NCBI GenBank assembly: GCA_004380135.1
Contig: QXCR01000053.1
Span: 62,001 to 126,000, forward strand
Length of the DNA: 64,000 bases
DNA from: Stemphylium vesicarium
Taxonomy: Eukaryota; Ascomycota; Dothideomycetes; Pleosporales; Pleosporaceae
Direction of reading: 5' to 3'
The notes beneath the pieces were generated by a model that ran no database searches, was not told the DNA's origin, and saw only the letters and a list, made by a program, of their open reading frames with translations. Each line of letters begins with the position of its first letter. Within the stretch, counting starts at the first letter, position 1. The position numbers and the translations under genes were made by a program. Below are positions 1 to 11,790 of this stretch, piece after piece.

Positions 1-2437
1 GGTGGTGCATCTCTTACTGGCATCTGGTATACACAAACTCCTTCGAGCGGTCGGTCAGGAAACCATCTGTTACATCAGTCAATCATGCATGGTGTCGCTT
101 GGGGAATACCAAAAAAAGCGAGGTCAAGAAAAGGCTGCGGAACATGCCCAAATCCCGCTCCGGGGTTCTTCACAGGACGCTAGAGCATGCCCTATTGCAC
201 ATCTGAATGTCGCGCCAAAGATTCTACTACCCACCTTGTTGTGCAGTACTTTTGCTGACTTCGGTGAAGAGCGTCGACCTAGTCCTCTTTATTCCCGCCG
301 TGGATTCTTAGTCGCTGACACATCGTAGCCCAGATTCGCGTGGTGAGGTGCGAGGGACGGTCGGAACAACTTACCATTGACCGGGACCATCTCAAGCAGT
401 ACGTGTCCGGCGCACCTTCTAGAGGTGATGCAACATTCGGTTGTCATCGCGAGGGGCACCAACAACTTAATGACCGCATTATCGTTCAACGACAATAATG
501 CCCCTGGTATCAAGCAGCCCTGCAACTAATTTGTCATGATCTTGCTAGGTACGATCGCCGGCGAGCATTCGAGAGGCTCACTGCTGGCGCAGTCCTACGG
601 GATGATGACGGGCGACGGGTGGAAGAAGATCGAATGATGAGGGGAGAAGCCATTGATACCGGTTGATCTCGAAAATTCCTTTTTGGCCCCTATTCTGTCA
701 TTCATGGGCTGGAGAGCGATATCTGGTGATGAGGATGTCCTGCCGACTGAGGTAGAGCCAATAACGCCGAGGAAGATTACTCCGAAGAAGAAGCGAAAGC
801 CACCGGGCACTCGAAAGGCCAACAAGGGATATGATGCTAATAGCGAGCGGATGTAGGATAGGCTTCTGGTAGTTCGAGAATGAGCCAAGGCAGCTTTCTG
901 TACGAATGATTCTGCTGCGAGTGACGAGCCAAGTGGAAGACGCAAGCATGACAAGGCCTAGCCTTTTGCATGTGGATAAGATGTTCCCGTAGGGATTCGA
1001 AGACTTTTCAGTAGCGTCAGCCCTATCATACCAGATGGTCTAGGCGGCTGATAAGAGAGACGATTTCTCTGTCAACGTGGGGTGAGGCAATGATCCCGAA
1101 AGCAAACCGCTAGTGGGTTTTGCTAACGACACGCAGGGCGCAGAGTTTGGGTCATCTGCTCTGAAGTATATTCACCTCTCAAACTGTCAGCAAATGACCG
1201 CTGACTCGTCTTTAAACGCGACCAAAAGAAATACGAGAACCGGTGAGTGTACTGGATGCAGCGACTAGGACTTCGAAACTGTACGCAGGGTACGGCCTAG
1301 GCCTGTATGCGTCAGACAGAACACCATGAAAGCGTTGGATCCGACACCGTGGTGACAGATCTTGGCAGTCGACATCGTTCCACGGTGTTGCCGATTGTCG
1401 AGGCACGAGTCGAAAAGTGGTTACAGCAGTTGCTTTTGATGCATCGCGTACCTGGAACCTGGATAGTACCGGCCTACCCCGGACTGCATGGAGCGTCTAT
1501 AACTATGCACTATGGCCCGGCGTCTAAGCAGACGGAGGATTCTGAGCACCCACCTCTTTCCTTAGCCCCAAGAAGCTGGTCGCAAGAGTGTATTGGCCGC
1601 GTGCTTATCTGGGCAGGTGATGAGTAGTACAGGGCGCTTCTCAGTCTGCCTCGGTGTTGATCTTGAGCGCCACAATCAAGGCAAAGCCTTCAGTTTACGA
1701 CCTGAGTACTCTTGAGCCGACCTTTTCCAGTGCAACCTTATCGTAACGTTCATCTTAGCATACGCCATACGCGAGCGATAGTCATTGCCAAGCCGTCCGC
1801 GCCGCGGGCCAAGCTTCGACGAACACGCGACGAAGGACCAAGACCTCGCTTTTCTCCACACCATCTCGGCCTGTCTTACCCCACAATGTTCACTCTCGCG
1901 GTCTCGATCCAATCGCGTCGGCTTGTTATGGTGGGGAGACAGATATGAGTACTTGGCGGACTGCGCCGCGTACCCGACCCTTGTTGGCTAAGCCGGAACT
2001 CGGAACGCATATTTGCTTGTAACCTTCCCAGCGAGCAATAGTTGCCAACATTGCCAACGGATCCAAGGCTTGATTCTCATGCCTGAGCTTTGAGATGAGA
2101 TAGCCTGCGGTACGCCTGCACATCTCTCCAAGACCTAGACTCTCACGGAGCGAATCAACTGCAACACCAAGCGATAGTCGGCCCCATCTGATAGGCTGCG
2201 GACACCCAAGGACGGAGGCAGTGCGAGGGCGCGGTATGTTCCCAAATTATTGGTAACAGAATCGTTATCTCTTGGTTGCCACAAGATGATGTGCGGAACG
2301 ACCGAGGGGCGGGGTTGTTGTATAAGATATCCTTACAGCACGCGACCGGTTCGAGGTACTGCTTAGCCGTTGCTTGCACCACTCGCTTGGAAGAGGAAAT
2401 CGTCCAATCTTTGTCGTATTTCCAAACTCTGCCAGCC
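1..2437. other. Gene-poor left end, nothing recognised
   Basis: No open reading frame here has a recognisable domain, a believable splice pattern or family similarity that I can see. The longest frames are about 160 codons, overlap each other on both strands and look like chance. Base composition is not obviously AT-rich, so it does not look like a heavily RIP-mutated block. The last few hundred bases should contain the promoter and 5' leader of the symporter that begins at 2438. Confidence 0.5.
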
Positions 2438-3994
2438 ATGGGCGAAATCGAAACCAAGACGGGCGAGGTCGAGCGCACCACAAGCGGCCACAGCTCGCCC
2501 TCGGAGAACGTCATGCCGACGCCTACTGTCGCAACAGAGGAGAAGTTGACATTCTGGCAGAAGGTGAAGGCACCGGGTTCAGTATGGCAGATCATCTTCG
2601 CTGCTCTTCTGGCTATTGCAATCGGTCTTGCTGTAACTACCACCGTCGACGAGGTGCCCGAAGCAGCGATTGCTCTCCTTGGAATTCCAGGAAACCTCTG
2701 GTTACGCGCCTTGAGGGCTGTCGGTATGTGCGACTATAGCAACCTAAATGAAATCAGCTGACCCATGCAGTGCTTCCGATGATTGTTACTGCCATGATCA
2801 TGGCGATCCAGCGTCTGCGCAACATGACCCAAGGAGGTGGTGCCGCTGGTAAACTCGCTCGTTGGACCGTTGGATACTACGTTCTCACCACCATCCTCGC
2901 TGTCGCCCACTCCGCTCTGCTAGTAGGCCTCGTCTGGAGCAAGCTCTTTAACACAGTATCGGGAAGTGCGTTGGCCGTCACCGAGGAGGACCAAGAACTC
3001 ATCGACGAGAGAAAGGATACCGCCATCCACGATGTCGTCGTAGACATGTTCTACTCCCTCGTTCCCCAAAACATTGTCGATGCACTGGCCAGCGATGCTC
3101 TCCTCTCAGTTTTGATCACATCCATCGTCCTCGGATACGTCATTAAACCAGGTGGCGCCATTTACCGAGCGGTCGAGGAGGTCGAGGTCATCGTCCTCAA
3201 GGTCATTACCGTTTTGATTCACCTCGCTCCGATCGGTGTCTTCTTCTTGATCATGCCCAACCTCTTCCGCCTTGACATTGCCGAGATTGGCGCGAACCTG
3301 GGTATCCTCATCGGAGGAACACTGTGTGGCATGTTCATTCACCTGTTCATTGTCATCCCGATCATCTTTTTTTCCATCACCAGGAGCAACCCATACACGT
3401 ACTGGATGAAGATGAGCCCCGCCTGGATCACCGCATGGGGTACTGCATCGAGCGCTGGTACCTTGCCCGTCACAATCCGCTGCGTTTTGAAGCAGGGCAT
3501 CCCCGTAACAGGTTAGTAGTACATCGAATGTGTCCTGCGCCATCCACTAACCCTCAATAGTGACCAAATTTGCCGTTCCGCTCGGTTGCTTGATCAACAT
3601 GGATGGTACCGCAATCTACTTCCCGATCGTAGTCGTCTTCCTCGCCGCTACCCAAGGCATCGTATTGAACGCCGCCGACTACATCATCGTTATCTTGCTC
3701 TCGACCCTTGCTTCAATCGGAACGACACCTATCCCAAGTTCCAGTTTGGTTCTTGTTGTCATGATTGCCTCAAGTATCGGCGTCCCGATTACCGGAATGT
3801 ACGCCGTCGTCATTGCTATTGATTGGTTCTTGGACCGCTTCAGGACGGCCCTTAACGTCAGCTGCGACACCTTTGCTGCCAGGATCGTCACACACATCAC
3901 GAAGATTCAGGACGATGAAGGTGTGGCTTACGACGAGGCCGAGAACGTTGACCCTAACGCAATGGGACGACGGGAAGGCGACGCCAAAGTGTAA
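2438..3994 (+). CDS. Dicarboxylate/amino acid:cation symporter (DAACS, SLC1-like)
   Basis: Predicted membrane symporter of the sodium/proton:dicarboxylate-glutamate family, importing acidic amino acids or C4 dicarboxylates. Exons are 2438-2723, 2771-3511 and 3561-3994, giving 486 residues; both introns are GT-AG and the joins keep the frame (codons 95/96 and 342/343). The N-terminus is a short hydrophilic tail. Multiple hydrophobic segments follow, beginning near residue 45. The family hallmarks are present: a serine-rich re-entrant loop (SSAGTLP), the cation-binding motif NMDGTA at residues 355-360, and the second hairpin with TTPIPSSS. The start is the first ATG in a frame that directly precedes the conserved region. 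The substrate cannot be told from sequence. The family is best known from bacteria and animals; fungal members exist but are less studied. It stands alone, with about 1.7 kb of empty DNA after it. Confidence 0.9.
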
Positions 3995-5728
3995 AAGCAA
4001 TCTGTTTTGAGTTAGTTTCATGGTTCTTATTGAGTAGCCGAAGTCCACTCGGGCAGTTAGACGATATGTAATGCCATTCTCTTTCGCTGAAGCAAGACTT
4101 TGTCCGCCCTTCGTGAATTGTAACTGAATGATGTGACTAACAATACATACATTTCAGGTGAGCATGGTGATGTGCCGAGAAAGCCATAATTGATATAATG
4201 ACATGTCGATGTGATGTTCGCATACGATCAAACTCCGACGATGAATGAATGTTTCCTAATCCATCACAGGTTGGCCAGGAAAGAAAGAGATGTGGTAATA
4301 AGAAGGCGGGCTGCCTTGTCAAATAACTCACCGTGCGTTGACTCACATGTTGTTGATGGGGAAAGGTGCTGACACAGATGTGCTCGGAAAAGGAAGTGGA
4401 GACCTGAGCCGTCGGAAAAGGCAGACCCGTTGTTACCTGCACCGCAAGCCTCGGCACAGGATCCTTCGCCAAACCGCCATACACATCGTCCAGGACGACG
4501 ACAGCAACACTAGACTTCTACAGAGAGATGAAGAGCCTCAGACATGTTACTCGACAATGTTGCGAAAATAGGTTGGTACGTCAGAACAAGGGAGCCGGGG
4601 TAGGAAGAACAGTGAAATTCCATTCCGGAAGGCCCGGCTGCGAACTTCACTAAGCTGAAGGCGGCTTCTGACTTCGTCGCCTTGCCCCCATCTCCGATGA
4701 CGTTCTCTGGGTTACGGAGTTTCTTTGCGCGCAACACATGCGATACTTCACCGAAAAGTATCGCGGCGGCATTGCCCGCGATTCGATTCGATTTTACGTG
4801 TCGCTAATGACTCAACTCAATGCAGTAGAGATGCGAGTCACCAAATCGACCCGCGATTAGTGACGGCTCCTCCAGATGATCTTCATTGCCAACCAAGGCT
4901 CTTTAAATTACAGGAATTGCTTCTTGTTTCTCCATCTCGGTTGAAGAGCGTCCTACCTGGCTGCCGACCTTTCCACATAGCGATTCATCCAGCAAAGCAC
5001 AGGCCCGGCCAATACTATGGGCTCATTTCAAATGGATGGCCATTCGGCATGAGCAGGAAGAGCGCATTCCAAGAGAAAAGGGGATGACAACTGCGTCCTG
5101 TACAGAGTTCAGCCCGTAGTCTTTATACCTACTCACCGCCGACCGAGACAAGGAACACCGATTCCATTACCATCCAGGCCAGACAATGGACAAGTCGTGC
5201 AATGGCCACGCTGATCAACAAAGCTACTACCAACACAGACAGACGGTCAAGACGCCGGTGAGACCAGCTCCGGGCTCAAATGCGAAGACTTACTCTTCTT
5301 TACGCTTAGCTTCCGTCTTAAGCAGGCTGTGTCCTAGCACGTGGACCATGAATCCAAGAAATACAGATTGTTCAGTTGCCCCGGCTGTAGGTCCGTTGTG
5401 CCAGACACCTGGCTCGACATGGTGTCTCTGGGGCATACCCGGACTTTGATGTTCTGGAAAGGGTGGTTCACGCTACGGAAGCTTCCTCTGCTTGCTTTGC
5501 ACCAATCAACAACGCGTCCTGAAGCTTGGCCATTGCGATCTCAATATATCGCGGGAGGCTAACTTCGGGTGTAGGGCGATCTCGCGACCTAGGCTTCCGT
5601 GTCTAAAGCGGCATGGTGTGGAAATGCTCGTGGTCCGAAATGGTACATATGTTTGCACGAAGTATGCGAATTGCTTGACAACCACAGTGTTCTACTCGAG
5701 CTACTTGTGGCGGCGATAACTATACAAG
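3995..5728. other. Intergenic, no gene recognised
   Basis: This 1.7 kb stretch contains only short overlapping frames without domain similarity or plausible splicing. The first part should be the 3' UTR of the symporter and the last part the promoter of the mannanase. I see no repeat, RNA gene or transposon remnant in it. Confidence 0.5.
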
Positions 5729-7037
5729 ATGCTTTGTAACGTTGCTTCCCTCCTACTGCTCGCTGGAAGTGCTTCAGCTGCGGTAGCTGGCAAGAAGGCA
5801 CCTGCTGGCTTTGTCACTACAAAAGGCAATGTCTTCAAGCTCGATGGAAAAGACTTTTACTTCGCTGGCAGCAATGCTTACTATTTCCCTTTCAACGACG
5901 TCAGTACTTATGCCGCTCATAAACCACGCGTACTGACACACCTCAGCTTCCGTCCGACGTCGAAGCTGGTCTCGCTGCTGGAAAAAAGGCCGGTCTAAAC
6001 GTCTTCCGCACATGGGGATTCAACGACCGGAACCGAACGACCGTTACTGGCGGGCTACCACAATACGGGGGAGAGGGCGCTGGCCCAAGTCCAAACGTCA
6101 TGCAATGGTGGAACAATGGCAAACAGGAGATCAATCTCGAACCCTTTGACAAGGTGGTCAAGGCTGCAGAGAAGACGGGAATGAAGCTCATAGTTGCTCT
6201 GACCAACAATTGGGCTGACTATGGCGGAATGGACGTCTACACAATCAACTTGGGCTACAAGTACCACGATGATGTATGTAAAGAGTCCTCGGAAAAGAAC
6301 CCTAGACTAACAAGTAGTAGTTCTATCACGTCCCTGCCATCAAGAAGGCGTACAAGAAATACGTCAAAGAAATCGTCAAACGCTACGCCAAATCCCCAGC
6401 AATCATGGCATGGGAGCTAGCCAACGAGCCAAGATGCGGTGCAGACGGCGTGCGCAACCTCCCGCGCAGCGACAACTGCACGCCAGAAATCATCACGGAA
6501 TGGATTGACGAGATGAGCAAATACATCAAGTCGCTCGACAAGAACCATCTAGTGACCTGGGGAGGCGAGGGCGGTTTCAACCGACCCAGCGACGACGGCT
6601 TCTACAACGGCTTCGACGGCGGCGACTACGACAAGGAGCTCGCACTGCCCAACATCGACTTCGGCGTCTTCCACTCGTACCCCGACTGGTGGAGCAAGAC
6701 GGTCGAATGGACCAACCAATGGATCAAGGACCACGCCTCCGCTTCCCGCGCCGTCGGAAAGCCAGTCGTGCACGAAGAATACGGCTGGTTGACCGACGAC
6801 AAGCGCCAAGAGTATCTCAGCAAGACATCCAACATCACCCGCTTGGAAGCTGTGGGACTATGGCAGGCTACTACGCTGAAGGAGAAGATGCCTGATATGT
6901 ACTGGCAGTTTGGATATGGCGGGTACTCGTACGGACAGAACCACAACGATGGGTTTACGATTTATCTGGAAGATGACGAGGCGAAGCAGTTGGTGTTTGA
7001 GCATGCGAAGAAGGTCAATGCGCTGAATAAGAAGTGA
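5729..7037 (+). CDS. Secreted endo-1,4-beta-mannanase, GH5 subfamily 7
   Basis: Extracellular hydrolase that cuts the beta-1,4-mannan backbone of plant cell-wall galacto- and glucomannans. Exons are 5729-5899, 5947-6273 and 6321-7037; all lengths are multiples of three and the product has 404 residues. Residues 1 to about 18 form a signal peptide (leucine- and alanine-rich core). The GH5 barrel follows. The acid/base glutamate is Glu202 in WELANEP. The nucleophile is in VHEEYG, most likely Glu319. The segment FRTWGFND near residue 80 and the DNCTPEI region are typical of fungal GH5_7 enzymes. There is no carbohydrate-binding module. The length is normal for a stand-alone catalytic domain. Neighbours do not suggest an operon-like cluster. 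Expression is probably controlled by carbon-source regulators, which is known for the family and not shown here. Confidence 0.94.
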
Positions 7038-7574
7038 GGAGAAGGGGCTTTGGGATGGTTTGTTGCAGGCAAGTGTGTCTGGACAAACATATGCAGTAGT
7101 ATATCAGCACTTCCGGTCTCGTTGGAAGGAGTGAGTCAGTTTGTCATGACCCATGAGTTGTGTCTATGTATATACCGGTTTGTCTTGGGATACATGCTTT
7201 TACATTGTATATACTTGTCTCTTCCTTTCACTTGGTGTTGCCGACGGCATAGTGAACGGGCGTTTATGAAGGAGGTTGCGTCGCTCGCGCACAGTGTCAA
7301 GGTATGTGAGCGCAGTGTAGGTCATTCACTTTCACACGCTGCTGGAATAGGTTTATGCCTTGCCCCTTCCCTTTCCTATCAACAAAGCTCGTTCTGGATT
7401 CATCTTACTAGTCGATTAACTCAACTGAACAGTCATTTCACGCACACCATCTCGACTGCGCTCCCTTTACGTCGGGGACCGCAGCAGTTTAACTTTCTTT
7501 TACAGTCCTGGGAATACCACGCACATCAGCAAGATCCTTTCAACCTAAACAAACCGAAAACCCTAAATCAAGAT
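7038..7574. other. Intergenic, 3' UTR of mannanase and no gene
   Basis: Contains the mannanase 3' region, including two TATATA words near 7169 and 7206, then a CT-rich stretch before the decayed gene. A 251-codon frame runs through here but has no recognisable similarity and includes the antisense-like CT-rich segment, so it is not annotated. Confidence 0.5.
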
Positions 7575-9329
7575 ATGCGGCTTTACATTATTGGCGTACT
7601 CCGAGCGCGGCCACGAAGTCCTCTCCATCAAACCCGAGCACACAAATCTCTACAATTTCGCGAGAGTGACAAGTTCATTCCACATTCAGGGCGTCGACCG
7701 CGCGCCCGCGGCCCGAGCTTCAAACAGCGACGAGGACACAATTCTCACTACTACCCATCACATCTACGACTACTGCGACGAGTGCCGTCCCGCCGCACGC
7801 GCTGAGCAGAATCGTCTGCGCGGCGAGCTAGATGACGTGCTACAAGTGCACGTTAACACTACCGATGAGATTGGAACTTTTGAGCGAGACGAGGCGTTGC
7901 AAGTCGCTGATCTACGATATTATGTCCAGTAGAAGGTCGCTGCGGACATGGAGCTCGTCGAGAACGTAGAAGATTTTGTAATCAGCAATTCTTCGAGGTC
8001 GTTGCAGATGGTCTGATCAACCTGGAGGCGTCGCGGCCAGAGGAGCGCTGGAACGGGAGTGAAGCACGGTTGGAGTATTTCATCGATGTTCTGTTGCGGT
8101 CGGTTACGGGCGCTGGGCCACATGTAGCGCCCGCGGGCTCTTACATGTATTATGCCAATGAAAAGGTTCCGGAGGATGTGCGGAAGAAGATTGACGAGGA
8201 GGAGGCGGCGGCGTTCCAAGTGAGACTTTTTGCGCCTGTGGAAAGATGAGAGCAGAAGTACTCAAGGATGCGAAATGGGACACTGAATATCCATGCGCTG
8301 AATTTCGATCCTGAGTCACTGAAGGGACTGCTGGGCGATGAGCGAGCGGCAGATATTGAGGGCGAGATCGTTGGAGTGCCTGAAGGGGAGAATGGGATGG
8401 TCGTGGATGTGGAAGATGAGCAGGGGAATTGGCTCGTCTGGGATGGGGATGGGAAGCCACGGCTCATCCTCGCAGGTAAGAAGTTCGAGGCTGCTGACGT
8501 AGCGTGCGCATTTGCGAAGGTAGGCGCGGCCAAAGGGGAGCAGAAGCAGGAGCAACCGACGGAGAAAGCCTCACCGAAGCCGAAAAAGACGCCAGCTCGA
8601 CCAAAAGATGGGTTCGGGTTTAGCTACTCAGACAGTGAGGATGAGGACTTTGCCGCGGATGCCACCCTCGTGGACATCGATGAGAGCGGCTGAGAAGCAT
8701 GGCCGTCTTCCCCTTCGCTCTCGATAGCGGGAGTTCCGGTAGATGAAGATGAAGATGCACAAGCTGGGTTGCCGGTGGAACTTTGGTCTGACGGCTCAAG
8801 CGATGCAGCAGAAAAAGAGGAGAAGCCTTCGGCAGATGAAGGTTCGATTAGGTCTTCGTTCTCTTCATCGTGCAAGCGCAAAGCCCAGTCTGACGACGTA
8901 AACGAGGATGGGGGCACCGACAAAGCATCGTCCGATGCGTCTACATCACGGAAGCGCAGAAAGACGCCGCCATTTGCATCAAAGTCCTCTTCGTCACCGA
9001 AGCGCGCGATGGCTGAGACCCGCACACCATCACCGGCTCAGGTTGAGTATTCTGCCCTGCCGTCTTCAACATCGTCAGATCCACCCTCGCCATCACCTGC
9101 CTCTGCACCCGCGAACCAAGCAGCGTCGCCATCCCGGTCGCTGCCTGTGCCTCCATCTACGCCTGCAACCGAACGGGGACGTAGGAGAACATGGGCCATG
9201 TCTCGAGAGGCTAATGCTGCCTCGGCATCAGAGGCCTCATCATCTTCGTTTCTGAGGCATTTGCTCAAAGTGTGGGCTTCCAGATCGAGCTCGGCGAGTG
9301 GAAAGAGCGGGAATGGGGACAAGCCCTGA
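7575..9329 (+). pseudogene. Decayed gene for an unrecognised acidic, Ser/Lys-rich protein
   Basis: A long coding-like stretch is broken by several lesions. The frame of the second segment begins around 7593 (reading SERGHEVLSIK), one base out of register with the only nearby ATG at 7575. It meets an in-frame TAG at 7930-7932 and shifts frame near 7980-7989. From 7989 to the stop at 9329 a single frame continues, broken only by TGA codons at 8247-8249 and 8691-8693. Protein-like character continues across each stop: acidic and hydrophobic segments first, then a lysine-rich part, then a serine-rich, probably disordered tail with basic KRRK patches that resemble nuclear signals. All three stops can be explained by C-to-T changes (CAG to TAG, CGA to TGA twice). 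I do not recognise the family. Sequencing errors or unrecognised introns remain possible, but a 36-base intron around 8247 would be unusually short. Confidence 0.6.
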
Positions 9330-9699
9330 GCAATGTTCGTGGCAAGATATGTGGGATCAGTCATCTCAGGCGACAAAGGAGATGAACATGTTATCTCGGC
9401 TTCCTATTCCTGTTGCAGTATCAGGGAGTGTGATTTTGTTTCTGTTTTGCGTTCGTTCGGGTAATCAGTTGGCACGCCGATACACGTAATTTATTAGCTT
9501 TTCTCCCTAGGTTGATTGTACATTGCGTGACTGGAATTGAAAAAGATTCGATTACTTTTCGTATGGGTATCCAGAAATCCCTTCCTATTTGCATAGCGCT
9601 AGACGTAACTGATTGTGTTGCGCAAGTAAGTATTAGGTTAGCCGGCAGAAATGCAATAGGACGGCCATAGTGCAGCATAGAACAGAGACACGAGACATT
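9330..9699. other. Intergenic between two converging 3' ends
   Basis: This stretch lies between the end of the decayed gene on the plus strand and the stop codon of the DEK_C gene on the minus strand. It should hold 3' UTRs. Nothing else is seen. Confidence 0.5.
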
Positions 9700-10959
9700 T
9701 CACTCCGAGTCGTCACCTCCGCTGTCTTCGCTCTTGTCGCCGTCGTCGTCCCCTGAATCACCTTCGACATCGTCATCATCGTCATCGTCATCTGTGCCAT
9801 CGTCGCCACCACCACGCTCCTCTTCACTGTCATCTTCCAACACAATCTTCTGCTGTGGCACAGGTTTGGCAGCAGCTCTCCGACTCGGTCGTCCGGTAGC
9901 TGTGACCTCGTTCGCCTTCCCCCATGCCGCCTCGCCCTCTTTTATAGCCTCTAGATCCTTTGCGAACTCTCTCTGCTCTTTGATCTTCGCCGCCTTCTCG
10001 ACCGAGTATTTCCCGTCCATGCCGACATCTTTCAGCCAGCCTTTAAGAACGCGAATCTTCTCTTTTGAGGAATCGCATTTGGAGAGCTCGGGGTCACGCG
10101 ACCAGACTTTGCGGATGCCGCACTTGACAAGCCAGCCTTGAAGGCGCTTGACCTCTGCGGTATCGGGATCTTCTTCAGCTTTGGGCTTGGGTGCTTTCTT
10201 CGGCTTTGGTGGCGCCTTCTCCTTCTTTCCCTTGGCGGCTGGTGCCCTCTTCTTCTTGACAGGTTCTTCGTCGATCACACTCGAAAGGTCGCTGTCTGAG
10301 ACGTCGCCTTTTGTGTCTGGTTCCTTCGCAGGGGCTGCCTCTGGCTCACTTGCGTCGTCGGCTTCAGGCTTTGGTGGCTTCGATGTCTCCTCCTCTTCGT
10401 CGGAGTCTTCGGCTATGACCTTTTTGCCGCGCCGCACAGGCTTCTTCGGTGCTTCGCTTTCGGCATCGGATATCTCAGCAGGCGGCTCTGAGAGATCGCC
10501 TTGAGACTCTTCGGATTCCGTCTTTGCGCGTTTCTTGGCCTTGTTCGCGGGCGCAGGGGCTTTTCGCTTCACACCACGGGTGCTTTCAGTGACAGCCTTG
10601 GTCTTCTTTTCGGCAGGCTTCGCTTTCGGTTTCGGTGCAGCCTTCTTTGGAGTAGGCTGTGGTGAGGTTTCATCACCGCAGAACTTGTCCTATGCGTTTC
10701 TTAGATACTGGAAGTAATTGTCATATTCATTACTGCTACCTACCACTGCATCTACTATGGTCTCCTGCGACTTTGCCTTCCAGGTCGCGTCTGTCTTGAA
10801 GAAGCCCTCGTCTAGGCCTAGCTCGTTCTCAGCGCGTGCGCGAACGCGCTTGACGGTCAAATCGTCGGTCTTTCCAGATTTGTGTATGGCAATGACAATG
10901 TCGCGCAGCTTGCTAGTAATTGTGGCCTCATCGGGCTGTGGTCGCTCAGAATCCGACAT
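9700..10959 (-). CDS. DEK_C-domain nuclear protein, putative transcription/chromatin regulator
   Basis: Probable chromatin or transcription factor. Exons on the minus strand are 10959-10744 and 10689-9700, with a 54-base GT-AG intron falling between whole codons, giving 401 residues. Residues from about 10 to 75 resemble the DEK C-terminal winged-helix-like domain (helical, with DLTVKRVRARAENELG and a following FFK motif). The middle is lysine-, proline- and acid-rich and probably disordered. A second conserved block around residues 240-310 carries two tryptophan-containing helices (LQGWLVKCGIRKVW and LKGWLKDVGM). The C-terminus is a long aspartate/glutamate tract. The start at 10959 was chosen because it precedes the conserved domain directly; an upstream in-frame ATG at 11097 would add an unlikely 46 residues. 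Fungal relatives are often labelled only 'transcriptional regulator'. Confidence 0.8.
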
Positions 10960-11790
10960 GACGGACTGCGGATTGGTGAAGTTGGATGATCGACGATGGT
11001 ACGCGACAGGCGCCGTGGCGTACGGGTGGGTTAGGGCAGGAACAGGATAGCGCGCGCACGTGACGCCGCGGAGAGACCTAATTGCGTCAAGTGGCATACA
11101 GCCCTCCCGAGAATGTGTGCCCTAGAAGAAAGTACGATAGAAACATGGTTCGGTTTCTTGGAACTCTGGCCTTGGTTTAAAGAATCATCTCCAGGACATG
11201 GTTCTTTGCAATTGGCATAGGCTGCGTACAGAGGGCCCAGTGCTCGTTCCAGCTACATCCTTGGTCTGTGAGGGCGCCCCCGCGCGCCTTGGGCAGCTCC
11301 ACGACCGACGTCACATTTATCGCAAGTTTCGACAATGCCACTTGCCAGCTTCACGCAGTAAATTTCCCCATCGCCCGACACCTGTCACTGCACAAATTGC
11401 ATGCCGCCAGTCCCGCCGACGTAAACCCTAGTCTTTTCTAACTTTAGGCCCTGTTTCGGCTGCAGCTGTGTCGTTGCCGTGTGCGCCGTCTCTCCATAGC
11501 CAGAGCTCGGAACCTGCGAGAACCCACTTCCACCTCAGCGGGCCCTGGTCAATTATCATTCTTTCGTCACCCAAGCACAACTCTTGAAAACACTGATCCC
11601 TCCCCTCTCGCGACTGAGAGTATTGCTCACACCGCTTACCTGCCGTCACGACACATTTTCGGCCCCCGTTGCTGCTGATCTCGCCTGACCATTTACGCCG
11701 CAAATAAATTTCTGGCTTCAGCATACCCTCGACTTGGTCTCGTCGACCACCCCCACCACCCTATACAACACTTGTACAAACACCATCAAA
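10960..11790. promoter_or_regulatory. Divergent promoter region: DEK_C gene and TPS1
   Basis: The 831 bases separate the minus-strand DEK_C gene from the plus-strand trehalose-6-phosphate synthase, so both promoters must lie here. The half near TPS1 is CT-rich, as fungal promoters and leaders often are. A single CCCCT word at 11602-11606 matches the yeast stress-response element core, a known control site of trehalose genes in yeast. One such word is easily chance. Confidence 0.4.

Noticed and set aside
595..954. 119-codon minus-strand frame near the left end
   Set aside because: No domain or splice support; opposite-strand frames of similar length overlap it, as expected by chance.
2155..2643. 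162-codon minus-strand frame
   Set aside because: Antisense to the first exon of the symporter.
7050..7805. 251-codon plus-strand frame after the mannanase
   Set aside because: Low-complexity, CT-rich translation without similarity; it overlaps the coding frame of the decayed gene in another register.
8223..8258. A 36-base intron around the TGA at 8247 in the decayed gene
   Set aside because: Phase and GT-AG borders fit, but 36 bases is shorter than any supported intron here (43-44 is the minimum), and other lesions remain.
8150..8533. Serine-rich minus-strand frame
   Set aside because: Mirror of acidic/alanine-rich sense codons in the decayed gene.
9734..10504. Serine- and glycine-rich plus-strand frames
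   Set aside because: Antisense reflections of the acidic and lysine-rich tract of the DEK_C gene.
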